From Calonectria ilicicola (taxonomy: Eukaryota > Ascomycota > Sordariomycetes > Hypocreales > Nectriaceae): DNA of 64,000 nt. The DNA lies in NCBI GenBank assembly GCA_020809705.1, contig CP085826.1:3162001-3226000 (forward strand). The letters run 5' to 3'. A program made the position numbers and the translations under genes. Each line of letters starts with the position of its first letter. Positions within the stretch are counted from its first letter, which is position 1. The notes beneath the pieces are model-generated. The model did not search any database. It was not told the DNA's origin and saw only the letters and a program-made list of their open reading frames with translations. Shown piece by piece: positions 22,296-35,085 of the stretch.

Positions 22296-23494
22296 GATGG
22301 GGACGGGGGTATCGATAAGTTATGTACAACGACACCACGGGCGCGCTATGAATGGGGAGGGAAGACAGATCGTCCGTCGGGTTGGCGGCTTGCGCCTGGC
22401 ACTTGCGGAGTCTAGACTGGACCAACTGGGGGCTTGGGGGGCCAGAACGGGCTAAACAAGGTCAGCGGTCTGGCTCTTGGATGGCGGTCGCCGTGGATGC
22501 TATTCAGTTTGCAACTGCCAAGTGGACTCGCTGGCTTCTCGGGGGTCCGGCACTCCGTAGTTTGAGTGGAGGATGTACTTCAGGGACCCTGTCATGTGTG
22601 GTCGCGTGGAGGGAGCTAGTACCTGAGACGGGGGGTAAAGCGACAGGGTGGGCGCAGAAAAGGCCCTCTGAAAGTGCTAATATTTATTCAAATTGCAGTG
22701 AACCCGCTGTTTATTGTCCTCATCATCATCATGAACTTTTCTTCCTCGCTACAACTACACTGCCACTCTCATTCTAGCAAAGAAAAATAAAATAAAAGTA
22801 CTTTCAGTGTTGTGCCTCTCTCATCATAATAATCAGACTTGAAACCCTATGACGCTGACGCGCCTAATCCAACGCTGACGCCTCTCCATCGCCCTCCCCT
22901 CGTCTCCATTCATCAAAGCACATCAAGGCCACATTGTGACACGGACTCTTTGACAATGACGATATTCATCCATTCTTTCTCTCTTCCCCATTGTCGAAAC
23001 AAAAACCCATGTACAACCCCAAAGCATAACCACATGCATATGCGCTAAACATCAGCAGGTCAGGCAGGGTTGCATTCCTCCCTCGATCAAGACACTGCGA
23101 GGTGCCTTACTTGCGCCCATGACCACCACTCTCCCACCCGCCGCACAGACGCGCGATCTGCGCCATGCCCCTGCTCACATGAGCATTGACGAAGCGGGCT
23201 CTATGCTCGCGTGCACGCCATGCCTTTACCGCTTTGCATATTGACAGATCCGGATGCAGTCGCGCATGGCGGATTCATGACGGTCGCTGTGAAACCCACC
23301 CCGTAGTTCACTTTACATGAACTCATGACCCTCCCGATCAATCCACCATAGCGGTTGCTGTTGATTCGCTGTCGCGTGCTTCTCCTCTCCTAGCCTCCTA
23401 GCATGGGCCGCTTAGTTATATCATGTCTTCTCCAAAAATACGACTGTGCCTCCACCTTTTCTGTTCATATTAATTAGGGACCGGCCAGGGTCCT

Positions 23495-23523
23495 GCTGGC
23501 AGTCAGGGGATTCCACTGCCAGC
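23495..23523. repeat. Inverted repeat, 9-bp stem
   Basis: GCTGGCAGT at 23495-23503 is the reverse complement of ACTGCCAGC at 23515-23523, with an 11-nt loop. Confidence 0.8.
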
Positions 23524-23562
23524 CAGGCTGCCGTCCGACCCATCCGCAACAGTGCACACAGG

Positions 23563-23574
23563 CCCGAATTCGGG
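23563..23574. repeat. 12-bp perfect palindrome
   Basis: CCCGAATTCGGG is centred on GAATTC, about 110 bp before a second palindrome with the same core. Confidence 0.75.
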
Positions 23575-23669
23575 TACGAAGCTTTTGGCCGTCGCCAAGC
23601 AGCGCCACTAACACGATCGGATGCTTCTCCCGAAGCTTGAATACGACATAGGCAACGGCTGATCTGAAT

Positions 23670-23689
23670 CGTGCCTGAATTCAGGCACG
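23670..23689. repeat. 20-bp perfect palindrome
   Basis: CGTGCCTGAATTCAGGCACG is self-complementary over all 20 bases. It may be a dimeric regulator site, a cruciform or the remains of a small element. Confidence 0.9.
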
Positions 23690-25145
23690 TCGGCCTTTTT
23701 GGGCCATGTTTTCATTACGCATTGATGGCTTTATTGCGGAGTATGCCCCTTTTCCCCCGGGGTTACCCTCTACTGTTCTATTTGCCCAAATCCACCGAAA
23801 TAGCTTCCAAAACGAACCGCGCGCCCCAGTGGCGCATCTTGATCAAGTCGCGAACTTACCCAACTCCCGATGTATACGCGATTACAAGGCCGTTTTCTAG
23901 TGAATAAGCATACATATAAACTATATACATGAAATACAACGTGTCCATTAATGTTTTTTTGCAAGAAACTATACTCAAGTCCCTTTTCCAAAGATAACGT
24001 CGGGATGTGATTGGGCAGCACCAACCAGTCCTCAGTTATTATCTAATTCAATTCAACCCATAAAGATATAAAAGCCGGACTACGCAAACTCGGCCCAGTA
24101 TTGGTTTCATTTGAAGGGGCATTCTCTAATGAAAACAGTATTTCTCATTTTCACGAGACCAAGTTAACAACGTCACTCTACGTTTGTACCATAGCGCATC
24201 GAAAATGTTTCAGTCACCCACGATCTCAAATTTTCTCTTCCTGGTAATTCCAGACTTTTCAATAGTAACAGAAGAAATCCTAAATACAAATAAAATTAAA
24301 TAAAACATAAAACATTATTTAGAAATTATATTGTATTTTACGCGTTTATTTATTTATTTCTGGCGATAACTGCTGAAAATCAGCGACTGAATGACCGAGC
24401 AACTGGTTTCGGAGCCAACTGTATTGAACTTGTTGTGCCTACACACGCACCCCAAACAACGCTTCCTATTGGCAAATCTATCTTCTCAAAAATAAGTGTA
24501 TGTGCAAGCCTTAGGCTGTGGGTAGTAAGCGCTCAACCCTGCAATCCCGCAGCGGCTCCATAACTTGATACAAATAGAGATGGAGATAGAGATACCATTT
24601 AGAGCCGAGAAAATAAGTAAAGCTAATCTGAAGTTTCAAGTAAATTTTATAAATATATATAACTAATGAGCAATTTGTTTTGTTTGCAAAAAGAACAAAA
24701 TATTACTTGTTTTCTGTGGGCTCGGCGCCCTCGCCGTTCCCGCGTCACAAGTCTGTGGCCAAACGCACTTGGTCAGCATGACCCAATCCGCATAGTCCAA
24801 TAGTTGGAAGAGGCAGTTCTCATTCAAGGTCACGACCCCACGTTTTGGACCCAGCTGTTTCCGCCCGTGCCTCCACATATTGCTTTTGGGAATGGTCGAT
24901 GTCATCGCAGCCACTCGATGAAGATCCCGCCCGCTCTTCACTGAAGCTTATATAGCTTCCCCCGCATGGGCTTCACTTTGGCCCAAAACCCATCAAAATA
25001 TCACCTCTTTCATTTGGGGTTTCTTTATCTCTGCACTGGCGCAAGCCGAAAATTGTTTAAATCAGGTTGACCTTGTTGGCTAATAACAGCCCGAATCAAT
25101 CCCCTACTAGTCATATTGCCAAGGGTTACAAGACATCTCAGCATT

Positions 25146-27590
25146 ATGACCTCTCAGGGCCCAGGTAGCTCCCGGCGAGCTCAAACGGGAGGATATCTCC
25201 CGATTGAGGATTATGGAATGATTGGAAATATGCACACCTGTGCGCTGGTTGGGATGGATGGAAGTGTTGATTTCATGTGCTGGTAGAGCAATCTGACAAA
25301 CCAAGTTCATACTCCTGTTCTAGACTCTGGAACTGAAACTGATACAGGCCCGACTTTGATTCCCCATCCGTGTTTTGCCGCTTGTTGGATAAAGACAAAG
25401 GTGGATACTTTAGCATCGCACCGCAGCAGGATATGAATTGCACAACGAAGCAACAATATCTGCCGTCATCGTGCATCTTGCAGACGCGATACATTCACGA
25501 AGACGGTGTTGTAGACTTGGTTGACTTTTTCCCGCGACCTAAGAGCGCTCAAGTTCTTACCAGAGAGTTTAAGCAAAACGCTTTCAGGGAAGCTACCAAG
25601 GTTCAAGAGGAGCTGAAGAAGTGGCTAGTTCGGCGAGTGGAATGTATTCGCGGTTCACTGACTCTCGGTATGCTACAGTTGAGTCCTTTTTGATAAACTT
25701 TTCACTGATACACGTAGATATTGAGATATTCCCTTCCTTTGGTTATGGCAAAGAGCCACACGTGACCACGCTTCACCAAGAATCTCACAGTCCCTCCAAT
25801 AGCGAGAGCAAGGTGGCGTCTTTCCACAGCAAAGATGTCAAGCTTCAGCTGGATGTTGCGCTAGACAATGGAGAAGATGACAACTGTCTTCCCAGCATCA
25901 CCTTTAAGAAGGAGAAGCGCGAGGGTTTGGGAGGCGAGGGACTTGTCGCCCGAATTCAGATTCATGAAGGGCAAACCATCTCCTTTGTTATTCGAGATGA
26001 CATCTCGGATCATGTTACGAAAACCATCTCTACTTTGGTCTTGGACACACAGCAACATGACACTCAGAGTTTCTGGTTCAACTTCATTGCCCAGTCAAAT
26101 TACAAGGGTCGCTGGAGAGAGGTTGTGGCACGAAGTCTGATGATCCTGAAGATGATGACATATGGTGAGCCTGAAATCACATACCGCCATTTTATCTGCT
26201 ACATCTAACAGTGGTTATAGAACCCACCGGCGCAATCGTTGCAGCCCCGACTTTCTCAGTGCCCGAGGCAATCGGGGGTGTTAGGAACTGGGATTATCGC
26301 TATTGCTGGGTTCGCGACTCCAGTTTTACCATCTATATCCTTCTCCGCCTTGGCTTCAAGGCCGAAGCCGATGCGTACATGGAGTTTATCATGGAACGAT
26401 TTATACACTCGCGCGGTCCAGATGGAGCACTGCCGATCATGTTCACTATTCGTGGTGAAACTGAAATCCCAGAGACTACCCTAGACCACCTCGAGGGTTA
26501 TCGCGGCAGCAGCCCTGTTCGAATCGGCAATGGAGCAGCATTCCATCAACAATTTGACATTTATGGCGAATTGATGGATGCCATTTATCTATACAATAAA
26601 TATGGAAAACCCGTTCCTTGGGATGTGTGGCGGGCTGTGCGCGACATTCTCGGTGCGCACCATTTTTTTTCTCCTTTGTGAATGCTGCTAACATGGATGA
26701 CAGACTATGTCCTGACAATAATTGATGGTAAGGCTTTTAAACACAAAAACATAAAAAAACAAAAAGCTCATCATCTAACGTTTTACTCAAATAGACCCTG
26801 ACATGTCGATCTGGGAGGTTCGAAACAAGAAGCAACATTTTACGTATTCGCAGGTCATGCTTTGGGTTGCCTTTGACCGAGGTCTCCGTCTTGCAGAAAA
26901 GAGATGTTTCCCTTGCCCCAACCGAGCCAAATGGATGGAAGCAAGAGACAATCTTTACGAGAGAGTTATGGAAAAAGGTTTGAAATGCCCCGCCTAAGAT
27001 GTAGATGAACTCGTTGACAAGGTAAAAAGGCTACAACACCGAGATGAAGTGTTTTGTTCAAAGTTTCGAGAACAACACGATGCTCGACTCGTCGATTCTC
27101 ATTTCTCCACTGGTGTTCTTCATTTCGCCATGCGACCCTCGCTTTACTAATACACTTGATCGCATCCTTCTCCCTCCTGAGAAGGGTGGTCTGACAAGCA
27201 CCGGGTTGGTGTACCGATATGATGCTGAGCTCGCAGATGATGGTATGTGATATCGACTCCGGATACGGGGACAATATGAAAACAAGTACTGACTAGTGAT
27301 GCTATTTCTTAGGAGTCGGTGGTAAGGAGGGTGCATTTAGTATGTGCACATTTTGGCTGGTCGAGGCCATGACCCGAGCCAGTGTCTACGAACCCAAGTA
27401 CCTCAGCCGAGCCATCAACCTTTTTGAGAACATGTTGGGATTCTCCAACCACCTGTGCATGTTCTCGGAAGAAATTGCGCGAAGCGGAGAGCAGTTGGGA
27501 AACACACCTCAGGCCTTCAGCCATTTAGCTCTGATTAGTGCTGCATTCAACCTGGATCGTGCTACGGAAGGTTGGACAGAAACTAGGTAG
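25146..27590 (+). CDS. Glycoside hydrolase family 15 (glucoamylase-like) protein
   Basis: Eight exons: 25146-25282, 25348-25667, 25718-26164, 26221-26652, 26704-26727, 26795-26977, 27030-27242 and 27313-27590, giving 677 aa. It starts with the family hallmark [20 protein letters not shown] and has [14 protein letters not shown]. The (alpha/alpha)6 catalytic part includes [54 protein letters not shown] and [16 protein letters not shown]. There is no signal peptide, unlike secreted starch-degrading glucoamylases, so this belongs to the cytosolic-type GH15 branch (bacterial/fungal glucan or trehalose hydrolases). Substrate is unproven. Exon 5 is only 24 nt, and two donors are weak (GTAGAG, GTTTGA), but only these junctions restore the conserved protein. 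No stop or frameshift remains. Confidence 0.88.
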
Positions 27591-27728
27591 GCCAAGTGGA
27601 AGGTTTTTGGCAAAACTTTGAGCTTTGGACCTACTGGGCTTACAGACGAAATGCAATCAATGGAGATAAATGCTTAGATAGCTTCGTTGCGTGTTGGCAG
27701 GAGATTCAATGTCATTCATTGATGATAA

Positions 27729-30297
27729 CTACATGGTCTCTCGACTACCCCTTACTTGTACAGTGACCGATTCGCCAACCGTGATGATGGGATACTGACT
27801 CTCCCTGCTTCTGCACCCACCACTATCTGGAGGATCATGCCTCATGTGGACTCCAAAGTATACCTTGCCATCAAACCTTCGTGTCTTAGCCAGTGTCACG
27901 TACGGCTCCTCTCTTTTCTCCCCCGTATCTTGGTTAACGCAAACCATCTGACATCTCCTGCAAGCCCCAAGGAACTTGAAATTTTGTTGGCCGATTTGAA
28001 TTGACTCCCAATCATCCTCTCCAAAAGGTAAATGCTCTTTAACGCCCACGGCTTGCCCAATTACAACATTTGCTCGGAATGCTTTTTCTGAGACAGCTTC
28101 CCCGCCTTGACGTGTAATATCCATATTTAGCGCATCGACACTGACACTGGATATCATTAAGATGGGGCTTTCGTTCGAGAGGAGGATTTTCCCTGGCTGC
28201 TGATTCTCCGAGTCTGAATCTGGAGGTGAAGGCATTTCAGGAAACGATCCTGGTAATTTCTGGACCCTGAGTGGCTGCTGATGCCTCTGTATCTGTGCTT
28301 TTGAGAGACGACTGCTTGCTCCGTTTCCGCCTGGAGGAAACCTGGCCAGCACGCAGGGTACACCTAACCATCTCGAAAAGAACCCATTGACTACGTCAGA
28401 AGTATAGATCTGGGTGGCAATTTGTTCTCCACAAACTCGTGAAGATGGTTTTTGGAGGGGGTGGTCAACCAATGCCGGGTTGGCGGACAATGGGACCGAA
28501 ATTTGACTTGGGCAGCCCTGGATGGCTTTTCCAGAATATTTGACGATGAGCAAACCGCGATCAAAATCCAGCGACGGTTGCAGCAGGGCCATTCTAGGAC
28601 AACGTTTTTGACTAAGTGCATGACCAGATCCTTGATGAAGTAGACACCATTCTCGATCCCAAGCCAGCCCCTCTGGTCGAACTTCCCATGGAACACCTGG
28701 AGGAATAGAAAAACCACTACAACTTTTAATAGGGTAAACAGTAATGGCTTTGACCTGAAGCCCTGACCGACTCCTGGGAACATCCAACTCCCACCTCTCA
28801 GAGTCCACTGACAAAGCATTCGAAGGTGTGGTTTCACGGTAAAACTCTTTTATAAAATCGATAAATCGATCCACATCCGACACTGTACTCATCGCCCCTA
28901 AGCTCGCCCGAATGACACCGGTTGGCTTTCCGGACATAATATCGTTTTCAGCACCACATCTAAAACCTGCGGAAAAGTTTTGCTTCATTTCCCATGGTTG
29001 AAGGTTGAGGACTGATGCTATGCCTCCAGGGCTGCAGAGTCCCCCAGTTCGGATATGCATGTTTTTCAGAGTGGCGAGCTTCTCAAATTCTGATAGGCTT
29101 ATCCAAGCACCCTGGCTATTTTTAATATTAAAAGACACCACGGGTCCCGTTCCTAGTGAGCCCGGTTTGTTGGAGAGGCTGGTGTAAACTACACAGACTG
29201 GCTCCTTGTTGGCATGTTGCAGTTCTGCTAGACCCTGGACCATCCGTCGCGTTAAATATGTGGTATGGGATCGAATCTGGTCCATAGACCCAAACAATCG
29301 TCGGTGAGTTTGCATGGAGATGTCTAGTGCCACAATGCTGTGGAACGGTAGGGTACCATCCTCAAGTCGTTCGTGTAGAAATAGCGATTTAGGTGCATGC
29401 CATTGCTCCTTGCTGCAAACCACCATGTCAACAGTACCCCCTCCGAAGTACTTGCGTTGATCAAAAACGGATTCCGCAGAACGCCTAACTATGAGAGCGC
29501 CAAGGTCAGGAAAACCAAAAATTTTGTACAAGCTGAGAACGATGAAATCAGGAGTGATGCTAGGACTGTCCAATGAAAGTCGAGATGTCGCAACAAATGA
29601 TGAGGCGTCTAGCAGTGTATAAATGCGAGCCGAGTCATTTTTATATATTTTTTTCAAGTCACGAGTCCATGTTAATGGATATCGTTTTCCATTCAAATGT
29701 GATTGAGCCGAATATGAAAATAATGTGGCTTGACTCTGCGATGCAGTCAAGTCACAAAAGGGGTCACCGCCACCTATCCAGGACTCAACAGCATCATCAT
29801 CAACACATGTACTGTGTGTAGCTTCTTCCCGTGCCCCGACTAAGCTGGTATGAGATGCTTGGTGGTATGCATAACGCCATCCTTGCGGCTGAGACCTCAT
29901 AGCATCGATCACGAGTTTGACCCCAGCGGTAGCATTGGCAACAAATACCAGATCGTATTCAGAAGGATCTGCCCCAAAGAAGGACAAAAGATTCATACGA
30001 GTATCCTCTATTCTGGATGTTGAAAGTTGAGAGGATGGTGACGCTGAGTGCGGATTGCCATAAAGGGTTGAAGCCATCTCTGAAGCAAAGCCGTCCATGA
30101 CGGATTTGGCACACAGAGTGGCGCCTGCATGATCAAGATAGACGGAATCTTGGAGGCGGTCAGAATAAAAATTTAATATGGCCACCCATTTGATCGAACG
30201 AACCTTTAATCATGGGAAACTCTGTTTCTCGAAAATCCTCCACCGCTTTGTTGTAGCTGGCCTCATTTGACCCCGCCATCTTGCTTGTAAATGCCAT
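27729..30297 (-). CDS. hxB: Molybdenum cofactor sulfurase (hxB/MOCOS-type)
   Basis: Two exons: 30297-30204 and 30148-27729, giving 837 aa, close to the family norm. The N-terminal NifS-like cysteine desulfurase domain begins SVYLDHAGATLCAKSVM. It contains YGNPHSASPSS, the PLP lysine in LSLYKIFGF (about K240) and the sulfur-carrying Cys in HIRTGGLCSPGG (about C403). The C-terminal half is a MOSC_N plus MOSC domain (VYPIKSCSGF, then LGACRRCQMVCVNQDTG). The enzyme takes sulfur from L-cysteine and places the terminal sulfide on the molybdenum cofactor of xanthine dehydrogenase and related enzymes in the cytosol. In Aspergillus the orthologue hxB is needed for purine use. The 3' end is 138 bp from the convergent GH15 gene. 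Confidence 0.95.
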
Positions 30298-31728
30298 GAG
30301 AGGTGTGTAGAGGTGTCGCTGGAGATTATGGGGACGGCTGGGATTGGTACTGATGGAAACAATACAAGTACAAGCCGGAGTGTACTACGCAAACTTCCGC
30401 CACTATTTGCATGCGTTTCCGTAGAGCCTGACTATTTGGAGTTTGTCGGTGTACATGGGCGACGTGTGGCCAGTAGCGGGTAGGAGGTCGTGTGCGTCTA
30501 GAATGCTATCAAGCTCCAGTGGGGCGCACGCCTGGAAGCAGGAAGACACGGGACAGAGACGAAGACGGTCAAACTGATATAAGCCGTGGTCCCGTCAGCC
30601 CAGCTCCAATTTCTCCATCCGCTGGGGCCACGAGGGGTCAGAGCTACAACGCTGGGAGCTAGGAATAAGCAGCCAATTGAGGCCGTGTCGCTGGTTATAA
30701 AGCATGGCGCATGGCCGTGCCCATGATGTAAGAGTCAATATAGAGAGAGATAGCATAGCGGCGAACCCCAGTGCCCGCAGGTGTCCGCAGGCGCCCCTCT
30801 CGGAGATCGCCACCCTCCAGCAGCCCAGCCCAGGGTGCTTGCTTGGGCTCGTCATTGGTCCGAGGAATGCGCGAGCTAAGGTTGGCACTGTGCTCGGAAT
30901 GCCATCGACATAGGTAGACTCGGGTGCCAATAACGCGATCGGCGCACTGTACGCACAATGTCGCGCCGGTCCTCGCCCTGGCACTAACGCTAACGCGATA
31001 CGGCCAGTACCTACCCCAGAGCGGCTGCACTCAACCCGCAGCCGGTCCCAGACGCGACCTTGTCCGTCCGGCCGCTCCACCTCTCTCGGCCACGCTGCGC
31101 AACCTGTCGCTCAACTCAGCCTCCTCCACTTCTGCTTCACTTCACCTCGTCAACATTGCATCGCCTTCGCATCGCTGTGAGGTGAGGCCTGTTGGGAGCG
31201 CAACTATCTGTTACAGCGCTATCGCCAACTTCAGAGCTTCGCATGCTCGCTCAATTAGTTTGTCTCCCCATTTTCATCATCTCTTTCTCCCTTGCCCTCA
31301 TTCTTGGTCAACCAATCCCCGATCGGCAGCCTTCCGTGTCCAGTTAATCGACATCATCTCCCTCGCCGTGCACGTCACCTTCATCATCCTTCTCCTATGC
31401 CTTGACAACTGCCTTTTCATCTCTTTCATTTTCTGAAGCTCTTTTTCTTCTACTCGCTTTCCCCTTGTCTATGAGCTGGGCCTCAAGCCCTCTTCACTCC
31501 TTCTCCATGGCGCCTCTTTGGCATCCCTCCTTGTTTTTTTGCTTCTCTTCCTTCTCAAAACTTTGTTCAACATGTCTTGTCTAACAGCAATCCTTTCGCC
31601 AATCATAGGCTCCGCCGCCAATCAGCAGTGAATCATCATCCTAGCCTCAGTTCGCAGATACTGGCCGACTTCTGCTTCTTAGGCATCTTCTCGCATGCAC
31701 ATCTCAATCGCGTCGAACTCTTCCGAAA
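30298..31728. other. Divergent promoter region (MoCo sulfurase / ARS2)
   Basis: About 1.4 kb without a supported gene. The last 500 bp before the ARS2 start is pyrimidine-rich (many CTT and TCT runs), as in long fungal 5' leaders. A frame at 30595-31080 (-) has no recognisable domain. Confidence 0.5.
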
Positions 31729-34513
31729 ATGGACTCGTATACCTCTTTCCGGGAGGCCCCGGCACGATCCCCAGTTGAGAGAAACTGGAGTCGCGATGAC
31801 TCCCGAACCAGAGACGACCGATCCGATCCTTTCTATCGCGGAAGATCTCCAGGTATGCTTCCCGACGACGCCCGGACTTTTGCTATACTTTGTCATACTG
31901 TTTGCTGCATTATGCTGCAATTAACCGGTGCGACATTGCTCTGAACCTGCAGCTGACCGAGGTTACACAGGCCATGATAGACGCGAACGCCGACGATCTC
32001 GCTCACCCGCTGCCGTCGATCGATACGAACCCCGATCCCGTCGAGACGAGCGTGACCGGGACGACCGACGCCGTATCGGCTCCCCACCTGCCAACATTGA
32101 CCGATATGTTCCAGGCCAGGACAACGGCTCCTCTGCTGGAGGTGTAACCGTCAATCCTCTTGCTGATCCCGTAAAATTGCCCTACCAGGTTGGCTTTTCC
32201 TACTTTGGCGAGTGGTGGAGAATGAACGAGAAAATCAAGGAGGAAAAGGAGAGAGCCAAAACGGGTCGCCGGCGCGAACCAGAACGAGCTCGCAACCCCA
32301 AAGAGGTGCAGGAGGAGCGCGAAAAGGAAAAAATCAAAATCCAGGCTGCCTATGACGCCTACAAGGAAGAATTGCAGGCTAAGATGGCTCGCGCCTTTGT
32401 TTCCGAGCATAAGAAGGAGCAGTGGTTTAAAGAGAGATACGTGCCAGAAATTCGTGATGATTTCCGAGGAAAACTCAATGAGTCCCGGCGCGGCGCGTAT
32501 AGCCAGTGGGAACAGGATATTGAGTCTGGAACCTTTGATGAATTCTCCCTCGAGGGATTGCCTAAGAGTGAAAGCAATGGTGTCGGCGGTGTTGTTGAGA
32601 AGGAAGAAGGCGAGGCTACAGCTACAAACGAGATTCTCGGTGTTGGCGACCTCGTTCCTGTCAATGGGGCCGATATTCGAGACGAGAATCAGTTCCAGCC
32701 TACTCTTCTAATCAAGACAATCGCGCCTCATGTCAGCCGCCAAAACCTAGAGGCTTTCTGCCGAGAACACCTTGGAGAGGAAGAGGGCGGCTTCAAGTGG
32801 CTCTCATTGTCCGACCCTAACCCTAGCAAACGGTATCATCGCATTGGATGGGTAATGCTCCATCCCTCTTCCGAAACCGCCATCCCCACCGATCGTGCTG
32901 ATCCTAAGGATGAAGATGGCGATGAGCCGATAACATCGCCTCAGCCAGTTTCTACTGCCGACAAGGCCCTGGATGCCATTAATGGCAAGACCGTCAAGGA
33001 TGAAGTCCGAGGCGATTTCGTGTGCCACGTTGGCGTTCATAATCCCCCAGTTCACCCCAGAAAGAAGGCCCTTTGGGATCTCTTCTCTGCCCCAGAGCGC
33101 ATTGATAAAGATCTTTTGCTGGTCCAGCGAATTGTCAACAAATTCGAAGAGGATTTCGGTTCTGACTTCCAAGCCATCATCAAGATTGAGGAAAAGGTCG
33201 AAGATCTCAAGAATGCCGGACAGCTTCAGCCAGCTGTTCCTCCTACTCCCGTTAAGAAGGTTAAGAAGACCCGAGAAGTTGGAATGGATGAAGCTATGGA
33301 CGAAGATGAAGACGGCGCCATTGATGCCGAGGATGAAGAGGAAGAAGGCGCTGTTGATGATGAAGAAGTAGACGACGAAGAGATCTTGGTGAAGAAGAAG
33401 CAGCTGGATTTGTTGATCGAATACCTGCGCCGCGTCTTCAACTTTTGCTTCTTTTGCGTCTTTGAAAGCGACTCTATCCACGAGTTGACGCGTAAATGCC
33501 CTGGAGGACATCTTCGCCGACCTCGCAGTACGCTGTCTTCGGCAGCTCGAGCTGTTGCTGTTGCCAGTGCAAATGGAGACCCTTTCCCAGGGAAAAAACG
33601 TAGCGAAACCACCGACGACGGAGAGGGTGATTCCGTGGAAGGGGATAAGAAATTCCGCAACACCTCAAGTAAGACTGAACAGCAACTTCTTCGAGCTTAC
33701 AACTGGGTCAAGACCTTCGAGGATAAGTTGACACAAATTCTCGACCCTCAGTCAGTTGATATTCGAAAACTGGGTGGTCGCTTAGTTGAAGAGGCTATTG
33801 AAGAAGAGCTCCTCAAGCATGTCAAGCAAGAGGATGAGCACAAGTGGAGGTGCAAGGCTCCTGAATGTACGAAGCTGTTCAAGGAAGAACACTTCTGGAA
33901 GAAGCACGTTGAAAAACGCCACACTGACTGGCTGGATGGCATGAAACAAGAGGTATGTTTCAACGGAGCTTCATAACTTTAACTTATGCTGACCAATGTT
34001 TTCTTCTAGTTCGACCTCATTAATGCATACGTTATGGATCCTGCTCACATTGCCCCCTCAAGGACTGACGCCAATTCAAATGGTCACTTCCCGCCCGCTA
34101 ATGGGCAGGCAACCACTGGAACACCGAGAGGGTTTAACCTGCAGAACTTTACCATGAATAATATGATGGGAATGCCCGGGTTCACGATGCCTCCAGGTTC
34201 CTTCTCCAACATGTTTGCTGGCATGCAGGCTGGCGGCTGGAATCCAATGGGCGATGACCGCTCCGGCGGCCCTGTCCGCCGTGGAGGCATGTCTGGCGGC
34301 CGTGGACAGTATCGTTCCGGACCATACGACCGCCGGGGAGGCAACCGATGGGATGGTGGTGGTGGCCGAAACCGCATGGGCGGTTCACGATGGGGAGATG
34401 GCGCTGGAGGCGCTGCGGGTGGGCCGCGTGAAGCAGTTCAAGGTCGAAGCCTCAAGAGCTACGAAGACCTCGATCAAGTTTCTGGCGGTGGTGGCGGAGA
34501 GCTCAACTACTAA
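31729..34513 (+). CDS. ARS2: ARS2 / SERRATE family RNA-processing protein (Pir2-like)
   Basis: Three exons: 31729-31852, 31953-33952 and 34010-34513, giving 875 aa. The N-terminus is Arg/Asp/Ser-rich (RRERRRSRSP). The SERRATE/Ars2 N-terminal domain follows (VGFSYFGEWWRMNEKIKEEKE, with AYDAYKEELQ). The central domain has FVCHVGVHNPPVHPRKKALWD and YLRRVFNFCFFCVFESDSIH, and a C2H2 finger reads WRCKAPECTKLF then HFWKKHVEKRH. The tail is Gly/Arg-rich. Acidic tracts (about residues 490-530) separate the parts. Ars2 links the nuclear cap-binding complex to RNA degradation or processing; the fission yeast orthologue Pir2 also works in RNA-directed silencing. The second exon boundary inside the RS region keeps the frame. 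Confidence 0.93.
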
Positions 34514-35085
34514 GTTGAAGTTGATGATTTAAGGTCGCATGATCCTTTCGGTTAATGCTTCCATTGTATTCTTCCAATGGGACCCATGCGTGTTATTCCG
34601 GAGCGGCTTGGCTTTGAAATTAGGAGGAAGTTACCCAAAAGATGACAGAGCGCGACCTCGAGACCCCGTGTAGAATAGCTCGTTATTATTTGATATTTAT
34701 TGCAGGATTTTGGGGATCACGAGTTAAATGCGGAATTTTATTAAATGAATATTGTTATGTATCTTTTTGTGGAAATGGTTGATGAGATTCTTATTTCAAG
34801 GCTTGCCGCTGATAAAAGTAGGATGCCATGAAAGAAGGTTATTGAAGTCATGACAGGGAATTTGATTCGAGTCGAAATGCGATTCTGGTCCCCATAATTG
34901 GGACCAAGTCACATATGCGTTGTGGTGGAGACCCACTTGCCATAGCCAATCAAAATATGCGATAAAAGATCAATTCTTATCGCGTCCCCCACTGCCCGTG
35001 ATATTTTTGCAGCGAGTTTTCCTTCAACCCTCCATTTAGCTCGACCAGAGCGTATCAACCGACTGGAAATCTACTCGTCGCAAAA
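34514..35085. other. Intergenic between ARS2 and PXR1
   Basis: AT-rich 3' flank of ARS2 followed by the PXR1 promoter. No ORF or RNA gene seen. Confidence 0.5.

Larger units (their letters stand above)
22296..25145. other. 2.8-kb divergent intergenic region with palindromes
   Basis: No supported gene between the transporter (-) and the GH15 gene (+). 23450-23700 contains a cluster of hairpin-forming sequences (listed separately). 24000-24700 is AT-rich. A TATATA at 24949-24954 lies about 190 bp before the GH15 ATG and could belong to its promoter. Confidence 0.5.
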
